A stretch of DNA of 64,000 nucleotides, from NCBI GenBank assembly GCA_025357875.1, contig JANYLK010000071.1, forward strand, positions 1-64,000, written 5' to 3'. Origin of the DNA: Granulicella sp. Its GTDB lineage: Bacteria > Acidobacteriota > Terriglobia > Terriglobales > Acidobacteriaceae. Below are positions 17,066 to 26,242 of this stretch, one piece after another (positions within the stretch are counted from its first letter, which is position 1; every line of letters begins with the position of its first letter). Made by a program: the position numbers and the translations under genes. The notes below the pieces were generated by a model. It ran no database searches. It was not told the DNA's origin and was given only the letters and a program-made list of their open reading frames with translations.

Positions 17066-17833
17066 TCAGACGCGATTGAGTAGTTGGGCGAGAGTATAGG
17101 CTGCAGCCGCTGCTGCACCCCCGATGAGCGATGTTTGCAGTGCGCTGCGCAGCGCTCCGGTGCCAAGCAGTCGGCCTTTGAGCGCGCCAAAGAGGGCAAG
17201 CGCGAGGATGGTGACCACTACGGAAACTTTGAGGCCGGCGGCAGTGTCCGGAATGAGGAACGTGCGGACCGCTGCAACATCACCGTGGGCCGGATGAACG
17301 AACATATACGGGAGTAGCGGGACCATTCCGCCCGCTATATACGATGCGGCGATTGTCAGCGCGGAGCGGTGGGCGCGGCTGGCTGCGGGGCGTTCCAGGC
17401 CAAGTTCGAAGCGCATCATGAAGTCGACGTAGGCGGGATGGTTCTGCTGCAGCGCTGCGAGCACCGGTGCGGCCGCCTCGCGGGGCACCGCATACTGGGC
17501 GAATATTTCGTAGATCTCCTCGGCCTCGTCGTCGGGGCGGGTGATGACTTCGGTCTGTTCGCGCTTCAATTCGGAGGCGTAGTGCTCGGCGTCGCCACGG
17601 GCGGCGAGATATCCGCCAAGGCCCATGGCGATGGAGCCGGCAGCGATCTCGGCCAGGCCTGCAAGCACGATGATGTGGGCGCTTGATACTGCTCCGGAGA
17701 GTCCGGCAGCCAGCGCGAAGGGGACAGTCAGGCCGTCGGAGAGGCCAATCACCACGTCGCGAACGGATTCGCTGGACTCGAAGTGTCCTTCGATGTGCGG
17801 GTGATGGTGGGCGTGGTGGGCGATCTCATGCAT
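17066..17833 (-). CDS. VIT1/CCC1-family iron/manganese transporter
   Basis: 255-residue membrane protein. The N-terminus is His-rich (HEIAHHAHHHPHIEGHF). The first helix motif is VRDVVIGLSDGLTVPFALAAG, typical of the VIT1/CCC1 family, with GSIAMGLGGYLAARGDAEHY after the second helix. The middle part is an acidic cytoplasmic region (about residues 85-150) corresponding to the metal-binding domain of plant and bacterial VITs, followed by three more helices. It probably exports or stores Fe(II) or Mn(II). Confidence 0.92.
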   Translation of the reverse strand: MHEIAHHAHHHPHIEGHFESSESVRDVVIGLSDGLTVPFALAAGLSGAVSSAHIIVLAGLAEIAAGSIAMGLGGYLAARGDAEHYASELKREQTEVITRPDDEAEEIYEIFAQYAVPREAAAPVLAALQQNHPAYVDFMMRFELGLERPAASRAHRSALTIAASYIAGGMVPLLPYMFVHPAHGDVAAVRTFLIPDTAAGLKVSVVVTILALALFGALKGRLLGTGALRSALQTSLIGGAAAAAAYTLAQLLNRV

Positions 17834-18018
17834 GGCGGGAGTTTATCGCAAGTGCCGTGAAACACGCCGGGAACGAACGCGGAATCCGTCGGGGACAGAC
17901 GAGTCCGGATCACGCCCTAGGGTGAAATTATTCCTACCCGCCCGCGTCCTTTCAACTCGGCCTCCCGTCTGTACTAGTAGATTCCCGCTGATTTTGACGG
18001 TGTGCGGAAGGATAAGCA

Positions 18019-18897
18019 ATGAGATATTTTGCATGGGCCGGTGTAGTTGCAATGGCGAGTTTATTGCCTGGTTCAGTGGCGCGGATGCAGGCCCAAACCG
18101 GCGACCAAACGAGTGGCCAGGGTGCCGGGCAGGGTCAGGGGCGAGGCGGTTTCGGCGGCGGTCCGTCGGGTTCGTGGGTGCAGGGCATTGTCACCGCCGC
18201 GTCTGCGACCAAGCTGACCATCAAGACCGCTGCGGGCGACTCCTACGAAGTCACGGTCACCGACTCTTCGCGCATCATGGAGAATCGTCAGGCGATCAAG
18301 CTCACCGACATCAAGGCGGGTGACAGCGTGATGGCCATGGGCCAGATCGACGCGACCGCGAAGACCGTGCAGGCCATGATGGTGAATGCAACCGACGCCG
18401 CCACTATTGCGAAGGCAAAAGAGAATCTCGGCAAGACGTACATCACCGGCAAGATCACGGCCGTCGATGCGGACAACTTGAAGCTCATCGTGATGCGCAT
18501 GGATAATGTTAGCCAGGTCATCGCGGTCGATGACGGCACATCGTTTCAGCGCGGCATGCGCGGAGTTGCAGCCGATGTAACTGCTGCCGGCGGATTGACG
18601 ATGGGCGGCGGATTCGGTGGCGGCAGAGGCATGGGTGGCGGCAGACAGGGTGGCGGAACGCAGGCCGCTCCGCGCACGCCCGAGAGCATTACTCTCGCCG
18701 ATATCAAGGCAGGCGATTCCATTATGGCGACCGGCGCTATGAAGGGTGGAGCGTTTACCGCGTTGAAGATGGGCGTGTCGACGCCGGGAGTTGGTCCAGG
18801 TGGCGGAGCGAGACGCCGCGGAATCGATGGCCCTGTGCCACAAGGTTCTATGCCACAGGCTACTGTTCCGCAGGGTACCGTCGCCACTCCGCAGTAG
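18019..18897 (+). CDS. Secreted DUF5666-like protein with Gly-rich linkers
   Basis: 292 residues. A signal peptide is followed by a Gln/Gly-rich stretch. The first beta-rich unit runs WVQGIVTAASATKLTIKTAA and ends LTDIKAGDSVMAMG. A second unit starts ITGKITAVDADNLKLIVMRM. A Gly/Arg-rich linker (about residues 194-215) leads to a repeat of the closing motif, LADIKAGDSIMATG. The end is rich in Pro, Gln and Thr. This matches small OB-like DUF5666 repeats. Function is unknown. It precedes the Gly-rich TonB receptor and VWFA genes on the same strand and may be part of the same surface assembly. Confidence 0.75.
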   Translation: MRYFAWAGVVAMASLLPGSVARMQAQTGDQTSGQGAGQGQGRGGFGGGPSGSWVQGIVTAASATKLTIKTAAGDSYEVTVTDSSRIMENRQAIKLTDIKAGDSVMAMGQIDATAKTVQAMMVNATDAATIAKAKENLGKTYITGKITAVDADNLKLIVMRMDNVSQVIAVDDGTSFQRGMRGVAADVTAAGGLTMGGGFGGGRGMGGGRQGGGTQAAPRTPESITLADIKAGDSIMATGAMKGGAFTALKMGVSTPGVGPGGGARRRGIDGPVPQGSMPQATVPQGTVATPQ

Positions 18898-19082
18898 TAG
18901 CGCGATTGCGCGAAAACATCCGGACCTGATCGCCGCTTCGGTCTCCGCTGGAAAAATTGGTGGGCGGAGCGGCGAGTCGATCTGCTAGCGGCCTGTATCT
19001 CTGAGGGTGCTCAAGTGAGCTGCTCGTGTGTCATTGTCTCTGTCTCTGCCGGTTCGGCCAGTGCTGTTATGGGAGGGTGTTT

Positions 19083-22000
19083 GTGCAGCAAGTGAATGGT
19101 ATGAAGCGGTTTGCTGTTGTGGTGATGGGCGTGGCGGTGCTTGCCGGAGTTGGCGCGATGGCGCGGGCCCAGGTGGCCGATCCTGCCGCGACTCCAGCCG
19201 CTCCGGCTGTGCAAACTTCTCCCGCTGCACAAACTGTTCCTACGCCTTTGCCGGTCACAGCGCCAACGGTCGCCGCCGCTCCGCAGGGTGGAACTATCAA
19301 GGGCTCGGCGAATGCAGGTGGCGTGCCGCTGCCCGGTGTTGCGGTGACGGCGACCAACACGCTGACTGGCAAGAAGTATGCGACCAGCACAGATGTAGAC
19401 GGCTTGTTCCAGATGGCGGTGCCGCGCAATGGACGCTTTGTGCTGAAGACAGAGCTGGCGGGATTTGCGTCCACGACCCAGGAAGTGATGGTGAATGCAG
19501 CCAGCGAGAACGGCGGCCTGCCGATGCAGACGGCGCAGTTCAAGATGGAGCTTGCATCGCGGGTTACACCGGACGCCGGTGCGACTGCGACCAAAGCAAG
19601 CGCGGGTGTTACTGGCGTCGCCCCTGGGGGCACCATTGCGGGCGCGGTGGCTCGCGTAGGCAGAGGCACGCAGGCCCTGACGGTGACGGACCATCAGAAC
19701 GCCGACACCTCCGACGCGACCGCAGGCCAGAGCAACACTGGGACACAGTTGCCGTCTCTGGCTAACTCATCCGGAGATTCGACCGTGTCGAGCGATTCCA
19801 TCGCAGTCAGCGGACAGCAGGGCCAGATCAACGGGCTTGCGAGTTTCAGCGAGGACGATCTGCGCAACCGCATTCAGGATATGCAGCGCAACGGTTTCAA
19901 CAATGGCGACATTGCCTCCACGCTTGGCGGCGTGATGCAGAGCGGAACTTTTGGCCCCGGCGGACCTGGTGGTGGCGGACCTGGTGGTGGTGGAGGGTTT
20001 GGCGGTGGTGGGTTTGGCGGTGGTGGCTTCGGTGGTCGCGGCGGTGGCGGAGGAGGATTTGGTGGTCGCGGCTTTCGCGGGCAGAATCCCAATGCGTGGC
20101 ACGGCACAGCGGGCTACACCGGATCGAACAGCGTGCTCAATGCGAACAGCTATTCGGTCACGGGAATCCCGATTCCGAAGCCGCAGTCGGATCACAATTC
20201 GCTGGTCATCAGTCTTACCGGAACGCCGTACATTCCTCATCTGACGACGCCAAACCCGAAGCAGTTCGTCTTCCTCACGGTCTCCGAGTCGCGCAACACA
20301 CAGCCCTCGGCGCAACAGCTTATTGTTCCCACGCAAGCGCAGCGCTACGGCGATCTGACACCTGCTTACCAGGCCGGACAAGTAATCTCTGGAACGGTCT
20401 ACGATCCCAGTACAGGAAAGCCGTACGGCAACACCAACTGCCTGCCCGCCTTGCTCGCGATCGATCCGACGCCGTCTGCGTGCATTCCGCAGAATGAACT
20501 GAACCCAGCCGCGCAGGCATTGCTGAACTACTATCCTCTACCCAACGTGAATTCGGCGCAGACTCTGGACAACTATCAAGCCAACTTTCCCGGCTCGTCG
20601 CATTCGTCTCAAGTCTCGGGACGATATAACCGCAGCTTCGGCGCAGCTCCAGTTCGTGGACAGCGCGGCGCTGGCGGCGGACGTGGCGGCGGTGGAGAGG
20701 GCCAAGGTCAGAATCAGAACGGTCCCCCGGTTCTGCGTCAGAGCATCGCGGAGAACTTTGCTTACTCGCATTCGGCGAGCGCGAACTCCAACTTCTCGCC
20801 TGCGCTTGGCGGATCTTCTGTCAGCAACGGTTACAGCTTTATGAGTTCGTACACAGTAGGCTACGGTCGGCTTAACAGCACGGCTTCGCTCGGATGGAAT
20901 CGTTCACGCAGCATCTCGACGAACTACTTCACCAACGGTGGTTTGAACCCCGCGCAGAGTGCGGGCATTAATGTGGGCAATCCCACGATCTACGGCAACC
21001 CGTTTTACTTCGGCGTGCCGTCGGTCAGCATTACGGGTGGCATCCAGGGGCTCAACGACGCGACACCGACCAACCAAGTAAATCAGACGATCACTTTCTC
21101 GGACTTTGTAAGCTGGAGCCATAAGCGCCACAACATGCGCTTCGGGCTCGATTTTCACCGCATCCACGCAGATTCGATTGGCACCGGCGGCGACCTCGGC
21201 TCGTTCAGCTTCTCGGGATTCGCGACGGAGAATCCGCTGTCGCAGACCTGCGTTGGCGCAGCCTGCAACGGGATCGCGGCTTCAGGATCGTCGATAGCCG
21301 ACTTTCTCATCGGCCTCCCGCAGCAAACTGGCATCACCGCAGGCTTGAACAAGATCTACCTCCGCGGCAACTCGTGGGACTGGTATGCGCAGGATGACTG
21401 GCGCGCCAAGTCCAACCTCACCCTCAGCTACGGACTGCGCTGGGAGTACTTCTCGCCTTACTCAGAGAAGTACAACCGGCTGGTCAACCTGAACGTCACT
21501 GGAGTGGGCCAAAGTCTGGCAGTCTCGACAGTGTGCGGAACTGCAGCGCCGGCCGGGACGACCGCAGGTGTCTGTGCGGCGATCGCGCCGGGAGCGCTCG
21601 TCAATCCCGATAAGGCCCTCTACTCTCCGCGCGTAGCGATCGCCTGGTCGCCGAAGTTCAAGTGGGCGAAGAGCATGGTGGTGCGTTCGGGCTACGGCAT
21701 TAACTACAACACCGGGCAGTATTCGCGCTTCGCTACCAACCTCGCATTCCAGCAGCCGTTCTCGGTCACGCAGAAGAATGTGCAAAGCTCGGGTGCCACA
21801 CACAACGGATGCACGCTGGCCAATATGACGCTGAACAACGGCTTCAACTGCGACCAGCAATTGACGCAGAGCAGCTTCGCTGTCAATCCGAACTACCGCC
21901 TCGGCCTGGTGCAGGTCTATAACCTCGGCATTCAGCGGTCGTTGCCGCAGGGCATCGTCCTCAACGTTGATTACACCGGATCCTACGCGGGCAACCTGGA

Positions 22001-22853
22001 TATTGTGCGCGCGCCGAATCGCACGCCTTCAGGGCTGATCGTTCAGTCGGTCGGTCAGTTCAATTATGAGGACTCGCTTGGCTACCTGCGCAGCAACGCA
22101 TTGGCGATCAATGCGCGCCAGCGAATGCACAAGGGCGTCTCGTTGCAAGGGACGTACACCTATTCGCACTCCATCGACGACGCATCTTCGGTGGGCGGCA
22201 GCGGCAATTCCATCGCCCAGAATGATCAGAACCTCAGCGCAGAGGAGAGTAACTCGAGCTTCGATCGCAGGCATACGCTCAACGGCAATTTTGTAATCGA
22301 GCCGCCCTTCGGACCCAATCGCGCCTTCTTCAACAAGGGTGGCGTGATGGCGAAGATTCTCGACGGCTACTCGATCTCCGGCAACTTCACATTCGGGTCA
22401 GGTGGCTTCGCGACGCCTTCGTATGCGCTCACCTCGCAGGAGATTGCGGCAGGCGCGCCCGGCTCGCTTCGCCCAAACCGTGTGCCTGGTGTGCCGATTC
22501 AGGGTGTCGGCTCGCACACGCGTTGGTTCAACACGGGCGCGTTCGCGGGACTCTGCAGCGCAACGCCTATCGGTCAGACGCCATCGCCCTACTGCCTTGC
22601 CGATGGCACGTACGGCAACGCTTCGCGCAACTCAATCCAGCTGCCCGGAACAGTGTCCATCAATGGATCGCTCTCGCGCACGGTTTCGTTCGGCGAGACG
22701 CGCAGCCTGGAGGTGCGCCTCTCGGCCAACAACGCGCTGAACACGGTGCAGTATTCGGGCGTCAGCACGCAACTCAATTCGCCGACGTACGGACAGGTAA
22801 CCTCGGCCGCGAGCATGCGGTCATTCACCTACAACGCGCGCTACAGGTTCTAA
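19083..22853 (+). CDS. TonB-dependent receptor, Oar-like, with Gly-rich insert
   Basis: About 1256-residue outer-membrane receptor. A signal peptide ends near GAMARAQ, followed by an Ala/Pro/Thr-rich segment. The carboxypeptidase-regulatory domain has GGTIKGSANAGGVPLPGVAV. A long low-complexity glycine/phenylalanine/arginine region (about residues 290-333) precedes a barrel with KFKWAKSMVVRSGYGINYNT and a C-terminal YNARYRF. Receptors of this type are abundant in Acidobacteriota and often lie with VWFA proteins. GTG 19083 is chosen because GGGAGG lies 6 bases upstream. ATG 19101 is an alternative. Substrate is unknown. Confidence 0.88.
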   Translation: MQQVNGMKRFAVVVMGVAVLAGVGAMARAQVADPAATPAAPAVQTSPAAQTVPTPLPVTAPTVAAAPQGGTIKGSANAGGVPLPGVAVTATNTLTGKKYATSTDVDGLFQMAVPRNGRFVLKTELAGFASTTQEVMVNAASENGGLPMQTAQFKMELASRVTPDAGATATKASAGVTGVAPGGTIAGAVARVGRGTQALTVTDHQNADTSDATAGQSNTGTQLPSLANSSGDSTVSSDSIAVSGQQGQINGLASFSEDDLRNRIQDMQRNGFNNGDIASTLGGVMQSGTFGPGGPGGGGPGGGGGFGGGGFGGGGFGGRGGGGGGFGGRGFRGQNPNAWHGTAGYTGSNSVLNANSYSVTGIPIPKPQSDHNSLVISLTGTPYIPHLTTPNPKQFVFLTVSESRNTQPSAQQLIVPTQAQRYGDLTPAYQAGQVISGTVYDPSTGKPYGNTNCLPALLAIDPTPSACIPQNELNPAAQALLNYYPLPNVNSAQTLDNYQANFPGSSHSSQVSGRYNRSFGAAPVRGQRGAGGGRGGGGEGQGQNQNGPPVLRQSIAENFAYSHSASANSNFSPALGGSSVSNGYSFMSSYTVGYGRLNSTASLGWNRSRSISTNYFTNGGLNPAQSAGINVGNPTIYGNPFYFGVPSVSITGGIQGLNDATPTNQVNQTITFSDFVSWSHKRHNMRFGLDFHRIHADSIGTGGDLGSFSFSGFATENPLSQTCVGAACNGIAASGSSIADFLIGLPQQTGITAGLNKIYLRGNSWDWYAQDDWRAKSNLTLSYGLRWEYFSPYSEKYNRLVNLNVTGVGQSLAVSTVCGTAAPAGTTAGVCAAIAPGALVNPDKALYSPRVAIAWSPKFKWAKSMVVRSGYGINYNTGQYSRFATNLAFQQPFSVTQKNVQSSGATHNGCTLANMTLNNGFNCDQQLTQSSFAVNPNYRLGLVQVYNLGIQRSLPQGIVLNVDYTGSYAGNLDIVRAPNRTPSGLIVQSVGQFNYEDSLGYLRSNALAINARQRMHKGVSLQGTYTYSHSIDDASSVGGSGNSIAQNDQNLSAEESNSSFDRRHTLNGNFVIEPPFGPNRAFFNKGGVMAKILDGYSISGNFTFGSGGFATPSYALTSQEIAAGAPGSLRPNRVPGVPIQGVGSHTRWFNTGAFAGLCSATPIGQTPSPYCLADGTYGNASRNSIQLPGTVSINGSLSRTVSFGETRSLEVRLSANNALNTVQYSGVSTQLNSPTYGQVTSAASMRSFTYNARYRF
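19951..20080 (+). repeat. Gly-rich tandem codon repeat inside the TonB receptor
   Basis: The DNA consists of imperfect repeats of GGTGGTGG(C/G)TTTGGC units encoding GGGGFGG-type peptide repeats. It probably forms a flexible linker in the mature receptor and is a likely site of length variation between strains. Confidence 0.7.
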
Positions 22854-22857
22854 AACA

Positions 22858-22887
22858 GGTTGCTGGTTGTTCGTTGCTGGTTGTCCG
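22858..22887 (+). repeat. GTTGCTGGTTGTTCGTTG-type intergenic repeat
   Basis: The short spacer between the TonB receptor stop and the VWFA gene contains ggttgctggttgttcgttg followed by ctggttgtccg, the same style of repeat as at 3380 and 5074. It again lies just before a ribosome binding site. Confidence 0.55.
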
Positions 22888-22909
22888 AAACAAATTGAAG
22901 GAGATGCGG

Positions 22910-25099
22910 ATGCGCAGAGTGATAGCGGCGGTTCTGGTGGCAGGGATGGCGATTTCGCCTGTTGGGATTCCGGCTGTGGCGCAGGACTCCGGCCAGATCG
23001 CGACCATTAAGGTCAACGTCGATCGCGTGCTGACCAATGTCGTCGTGCGCGACCGGAAAACCGGAGCTCTCATCAAGGGGCTGAAGCCGAGCGATTTCCA
23101 AGTCCTTGAAGACAAGAAGCCTCAGTCCATCACCACCTTCGACTACCAGAGTGTCGACGAGGCAGTGTCGCTGGCGGAAGCCTCGACCGTCTCCGGCATA
23201 TCGACCACGAAGAAGAAAACCATTGCCGACCTTGTGAACAACCAATTTGCCGCGGCCCCGGCAGAGTTGAAGGACCACCGCTTGATCGTAATGTTCTTCG
23301 ACCTCAGCAGCATGCAGCCGGAAGACATCACGCGCGCGGTGGACGCGGCCAAGGATTACATCAACAACCATATGGCCCCGGCGGATCTTGCGGCATCGGT
23401 CAGCCTGGTGTCCGGACTCAGCATGGACCAGGACTTTACGTCCGACAAGAAGTCCCTACTGGCCGCGGTGAGCAAGTATGACGGCAGCCAGAGCACCGGC
23501 TTCGACACAGGAGGCGAAGGCGGCGGGACGGACTCGACCTCGGACGATTCGTCGAGCTTCGTCGCCGACGACAGCGAGTTCAACGCGCTCAACACCGATC
23601 GCCAGCTCTACGCGATCCGCACCATCTGCAAGTCCATCGAGAAGGTCGATCAGAAGAAGAGCATGCTCTACTTCTCCGGCGGTCTGACGCGGCAGGGCAT
23701 CGAGAATCAGGCCAGCGTCCGCTCGGCTACCAACGAGTGCGTGAAGGCGAACACCGCAATGTACGCGGTCGATACGCGCGGCCTGCAGGCGCTGAATCCA
23801 GTGGGCGATGCATCCAGCGGAAGCAAGCGCGGCACTGGAGCGTATAGCGGCAAGTCGATGCAGGGCCAACTGAATTCGAACTTTAGCTCGCAGGAGACGC
23901 TGGGCACTCTGGCCACCGATACTGGAGGCAAGCTGTTCACCGATTCCAACGACTTCGGCCCGGCCTTCCAGCAGGTGCAGCATGATACCGAGGCGTACTA
24001 CATCGTCGGCTTCCGCTCCAGCAATCCTGCGCGCGACGGCGGATATCGCCACCTCACCATCAACCTGCTCGGCCACCCCGAGGCGAAGCTCGAATACCAG
24101 CCCGGCTACTACGCGCCTGCGGACTTCCAGCACGCGAAGAACGAGGACCGCGAGCTTGCCCTGACCGAACAGATGCGCAGCGACGTCCCCGCATCTGACG
24201 TCGCGGTGTACCTGCAAGCACTCTATTTCCGGCTGGAAGACGGCAAGTTCTACATCCCGATTTCGGTCGTGGTTCCCGGATCGCAGATCCACGCAACGAC
24301 GGTGAAGGATAAAGATAAGGCCACCATCGATTTCCTCGGCCAGGTGAAGAACGCGCAAGGCATCGCGGTCGGCCAGGTACGCCAGACCGTACCGCTCGCC
24401 ATCGACGCCAACCAGCAGTTGCAGAAGAGGAACATTCAGTACTCCACCGGCTTCACGCTGGCGCCGGGCAAGTATCACGTCAAGTTTGTGGTCCGAGAGA
24501 ACCAGTCTGGCAACATGGGCAGCTTCGAAACCGACATCCAGGTTCCGGACATGAAGAAGACGCCGCTGAAGTTGAGTTCGATTGTGATGTCGAGCCAGCG
24601 AACGCCGAATGCTGCGAAGAAGGTGGTCGATCCGCTGGTGCGCGATGGGCTGGAGTGGGTGCCGAATGTGCCGCACGTCTTCCGCCAGGATCAGCACCTG
24701 TTCTTCCTGTACGAGGTCTACTCGCCCACGAAGGATAAGGATGCGCCCACCCAAGCCGCTGCTCCGGGCCTGACGCGGCGCGAGGGCGGAGCGGTGCGCG
24801 TGCTCACCAGCATCGAGTTTCTGCTCGGCGGCGTGAAGGTCTACGAGACGCCGCTGGTAGAGGCGACCGCGATCAACATTCCCGAGCGCGATGCGGTGGC
24901 GTTCCAGTTCGACGTGCCGCTTACCGGTTTGAAGACGGGAAGTTACGTCTGCCAGGTCAACGTAATCGACGATGCCGGCGGCAACTTCAGCTTCCCGAGG
25001 ATGGCGCTGCGCATCACGCCGCCGCTTGGCCCTGCCGCTCCGGGAACGACCCCAGTGGCTGCAGCTTCAAGCGCCGCGAAGACGGGTCCAGGGATGTAA
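22910..25099 (+). CDS. VWFA-related secreted protein of acidobacterial type
   Basis: 729 residues. The signal peptide ends near GIPAVAQ. The N-terminal part has LTNVVVRDRKTGALIKGLKP and DFQVLEDKKPQSITTF, the hallmark start of the acidobacterial VWFA-related family (TIGR03436). The metal-site motif is FFDLSSM with D131. A von Willebrand A fold follows, with LYFSGG and YAVDTRGL. The C-terminal half is predicted beta-rich and not recognised. ATG 22910 is used because AAGGAG lies 6 bases before it, whereas ATG 22904 abuts the site. The TonB receptor lies directly upstream, suggesting a cell-surface partner. Confidence 0.88.
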   Translation: MRRVIAAVLVAGMAISPVGIPAVAQDSGQIATIKVNVDRVLTNVVVRDRKTGALIKGLKPSDFQVLEDKKPQSITTFDYQSVDEAVSLAEASTVSGISTTKKKTIADLVNNQFAAAPAELKDHRLIVMFFDLSSMQPEDITRAVDAAKDYINNHMAPADLAASVSLVSGLSMDQDFTSDKKSLLAAVSKYDGSQSTGFDTGGEGGGTDSTSDDSSSFVADDSEFNALNTDRQLYAIRTICKSIEKVDQKKSMLYFSGGLTRQGIENQASVRSATNECVKANTAMYAVDTRGLQALNPVGDASSGSKRGTGAYSGKSMQGQLNSNFSSQETLGTLATDTGGKLFTDSNDFGPAFQQVQHDTEAYYIVGFRSSNPARDGGYRHLTINLLGHPEAKLEYQPGYYAPADFQHAKNEDRELALTEQMRSDVPASDVAVYLQALYFRLEDGKFYIPISVVVPGSQIHATTVKDKDKATIDFLGQVKNAQGIAVGQVRQTVPLAIDANQQLQKRNIQYSTGFTLAPGKYHVKFVVRENQSGNMGSFETDIQVPDMKKTPLKLSSIVMSSQRTPNAAKKVVDPLVRDGLEWVPNVPHVFRQDQHLFFLYEVYSPTKDKDAPTQAAAPGLTRREGGAVRVLTSIEFLLGGVKVYETPLVEATAINIPERDAVAFQFDVPLTGLKTGSYVCQVNVIDDAGGNFSFPRMALRITPPLGPAAPGTTPVAAASSAAKTGPGM

Positions 25100-25177
25100 G
25101 AAAGGCAGTTCGCGGGATGTGTGGTTTAGCTTAAGTCCTTTTCTCGAACCTCGAACCGAGTAACTCGAATCTGCTAC

Positions 25178-26170
25178 CTAGCGCAGGTAATCCGAGAAAC
25201 GCGGCGGAGGTTTCAGGATAAAGGTGAACGAAAATCCAGCCAAGTCAACGCGATCGCGCAGGCTTCGGCTGTAGAAGCCCGACATCGTCACATGGCGCGA
25301 GAGCGGGATATCCAGCGACGTAATAAAGCCGTTATCCTCACTGGGATCCTGATTGTATGAGGTCGTGACTTTCTTTTTACCCTTTCCGGTAGTGGAGTAG
25401 ACGAGGTCCTTCGCCAGCGGAAGTTCCTCGTAGGCATTGGCTTCGAAGGTCATCGACCACGGCAACTCGACGGACATTCCGGCCTGGAAATGCGCCATCG
25501 GTCCCACCGAAATGTAACTCTTCAGCACGCGTTGATCGACCAGAATGCTGGTGTCGCCGAACCCGATTTCGATGTCCGGAGCAAATATACCTATACCCCG
25601 CTCAAAGTGATTATTGAAGTTGTATGTGACCTGTCCAGCGCCGAGGCCGTAGCCGGTGTTGCCCGATGGTAGGCCCAGCGTAAAGGTCCCGTTGTAGTCG
25701 ACCGTCCACTTGTTCGCATCACCCTCGAACGAAAGCGAGGTATCGCCAAACACAAACTTCTTAGGGACGTATTGATAATGCGGCTTGGCTTTGGTGCCCA
25801 GGTTTTCATCAATATTGATATAGAGGAAGATCGGAACCGAAGCATCAACGCTGAAGTACCGGTTCAGCCGGTAGGCAACGGTGGGGTTCAGGATCGTCGA
25901 CCATCCATTGGTGGAATCGTGCTGCGAGCTCGTGCCCAGTGCAAGGTTGAATCCGCGCGCGGCGGGGACGATGCCCTCGGGTCCGCTGTTGTTGATCGAC
26001 GCGGTCGCGCTGAGGACTGCAAGTTCGTCCATCTCTGCCGAAGCTGTTGTGGCCTGCGCCTGAAGTATCGGCGTCAGGGTACACGAAAAAATGAGGCCGG
26101 AAGCAGCGGACAGCAATAGTCCGCGGGTGGCCTGAGAGAGGTACAAATCAAACGCTCCTAAACGACACAT
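25178..26170 (-). CDS. Predicted outer-membrane beta-barrel protein, function unknown
   Basis: 330 residues from ATG 26170. A signal peptide (about residues 15-38) ends near LQAQA. Alternating hydrophobic and polar strands are spaced as in a barrel, for example FVFGDTSLSFEGDANKW and DYNGTFTLGLPSG, with an aromatic end GFSFTFILKPPPRFSDYLR. No family was recognised. A longer start at 26215 exists. It is followed on the same strand by no close gene and preceded by citrate synthase convergently in expression order (27379 to 26243, then this gene). Confidence 0.6.
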   Translation of the reverse strand: MCRLGAFDLYLSQATRGLLLSAASGLIFSCTLTPILQAQATTASAEMDELAVLSATASINNSGPEGIVPAARGFNLALGTSSQHDSTNGWSTILNPTVAYRLNRYFSVDASVPIFLYINIDENLGTKAKPHYQYVPKKFVFGDTSLSFEGDANKWTVDYNGTFTLGLPSGNTGYGLGAGQVTYNFNNHFERGIGIFAPDIEIGFGDTSILVDQRVLKSYISVGPMAHFQAGMSVELPWSMTFEANAYEELPLAKDLVYSTTGKGKKKVTTSYNQDPSEDNGFITSLDIPLSRHVTMSGFYSRSLRDRVDLAGFSFTFILKPPPRFSDYLR

Positions 26171-26242
26171 CAAGGCTAGCTGAACGAGTGGCACCTGCGG
26201 AACGACTTGGCGCATGGGCAGGAGTTCACTTCCGTCCGGGGG

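Noticed and set aside
23456-24754. Minus-strand open frame of 432 codons across the VWFA gene
   Set aside because: It is fully antisense to a clear VWFA gene, has no family match, and arises from the GC-rich codon use of the plus strand.
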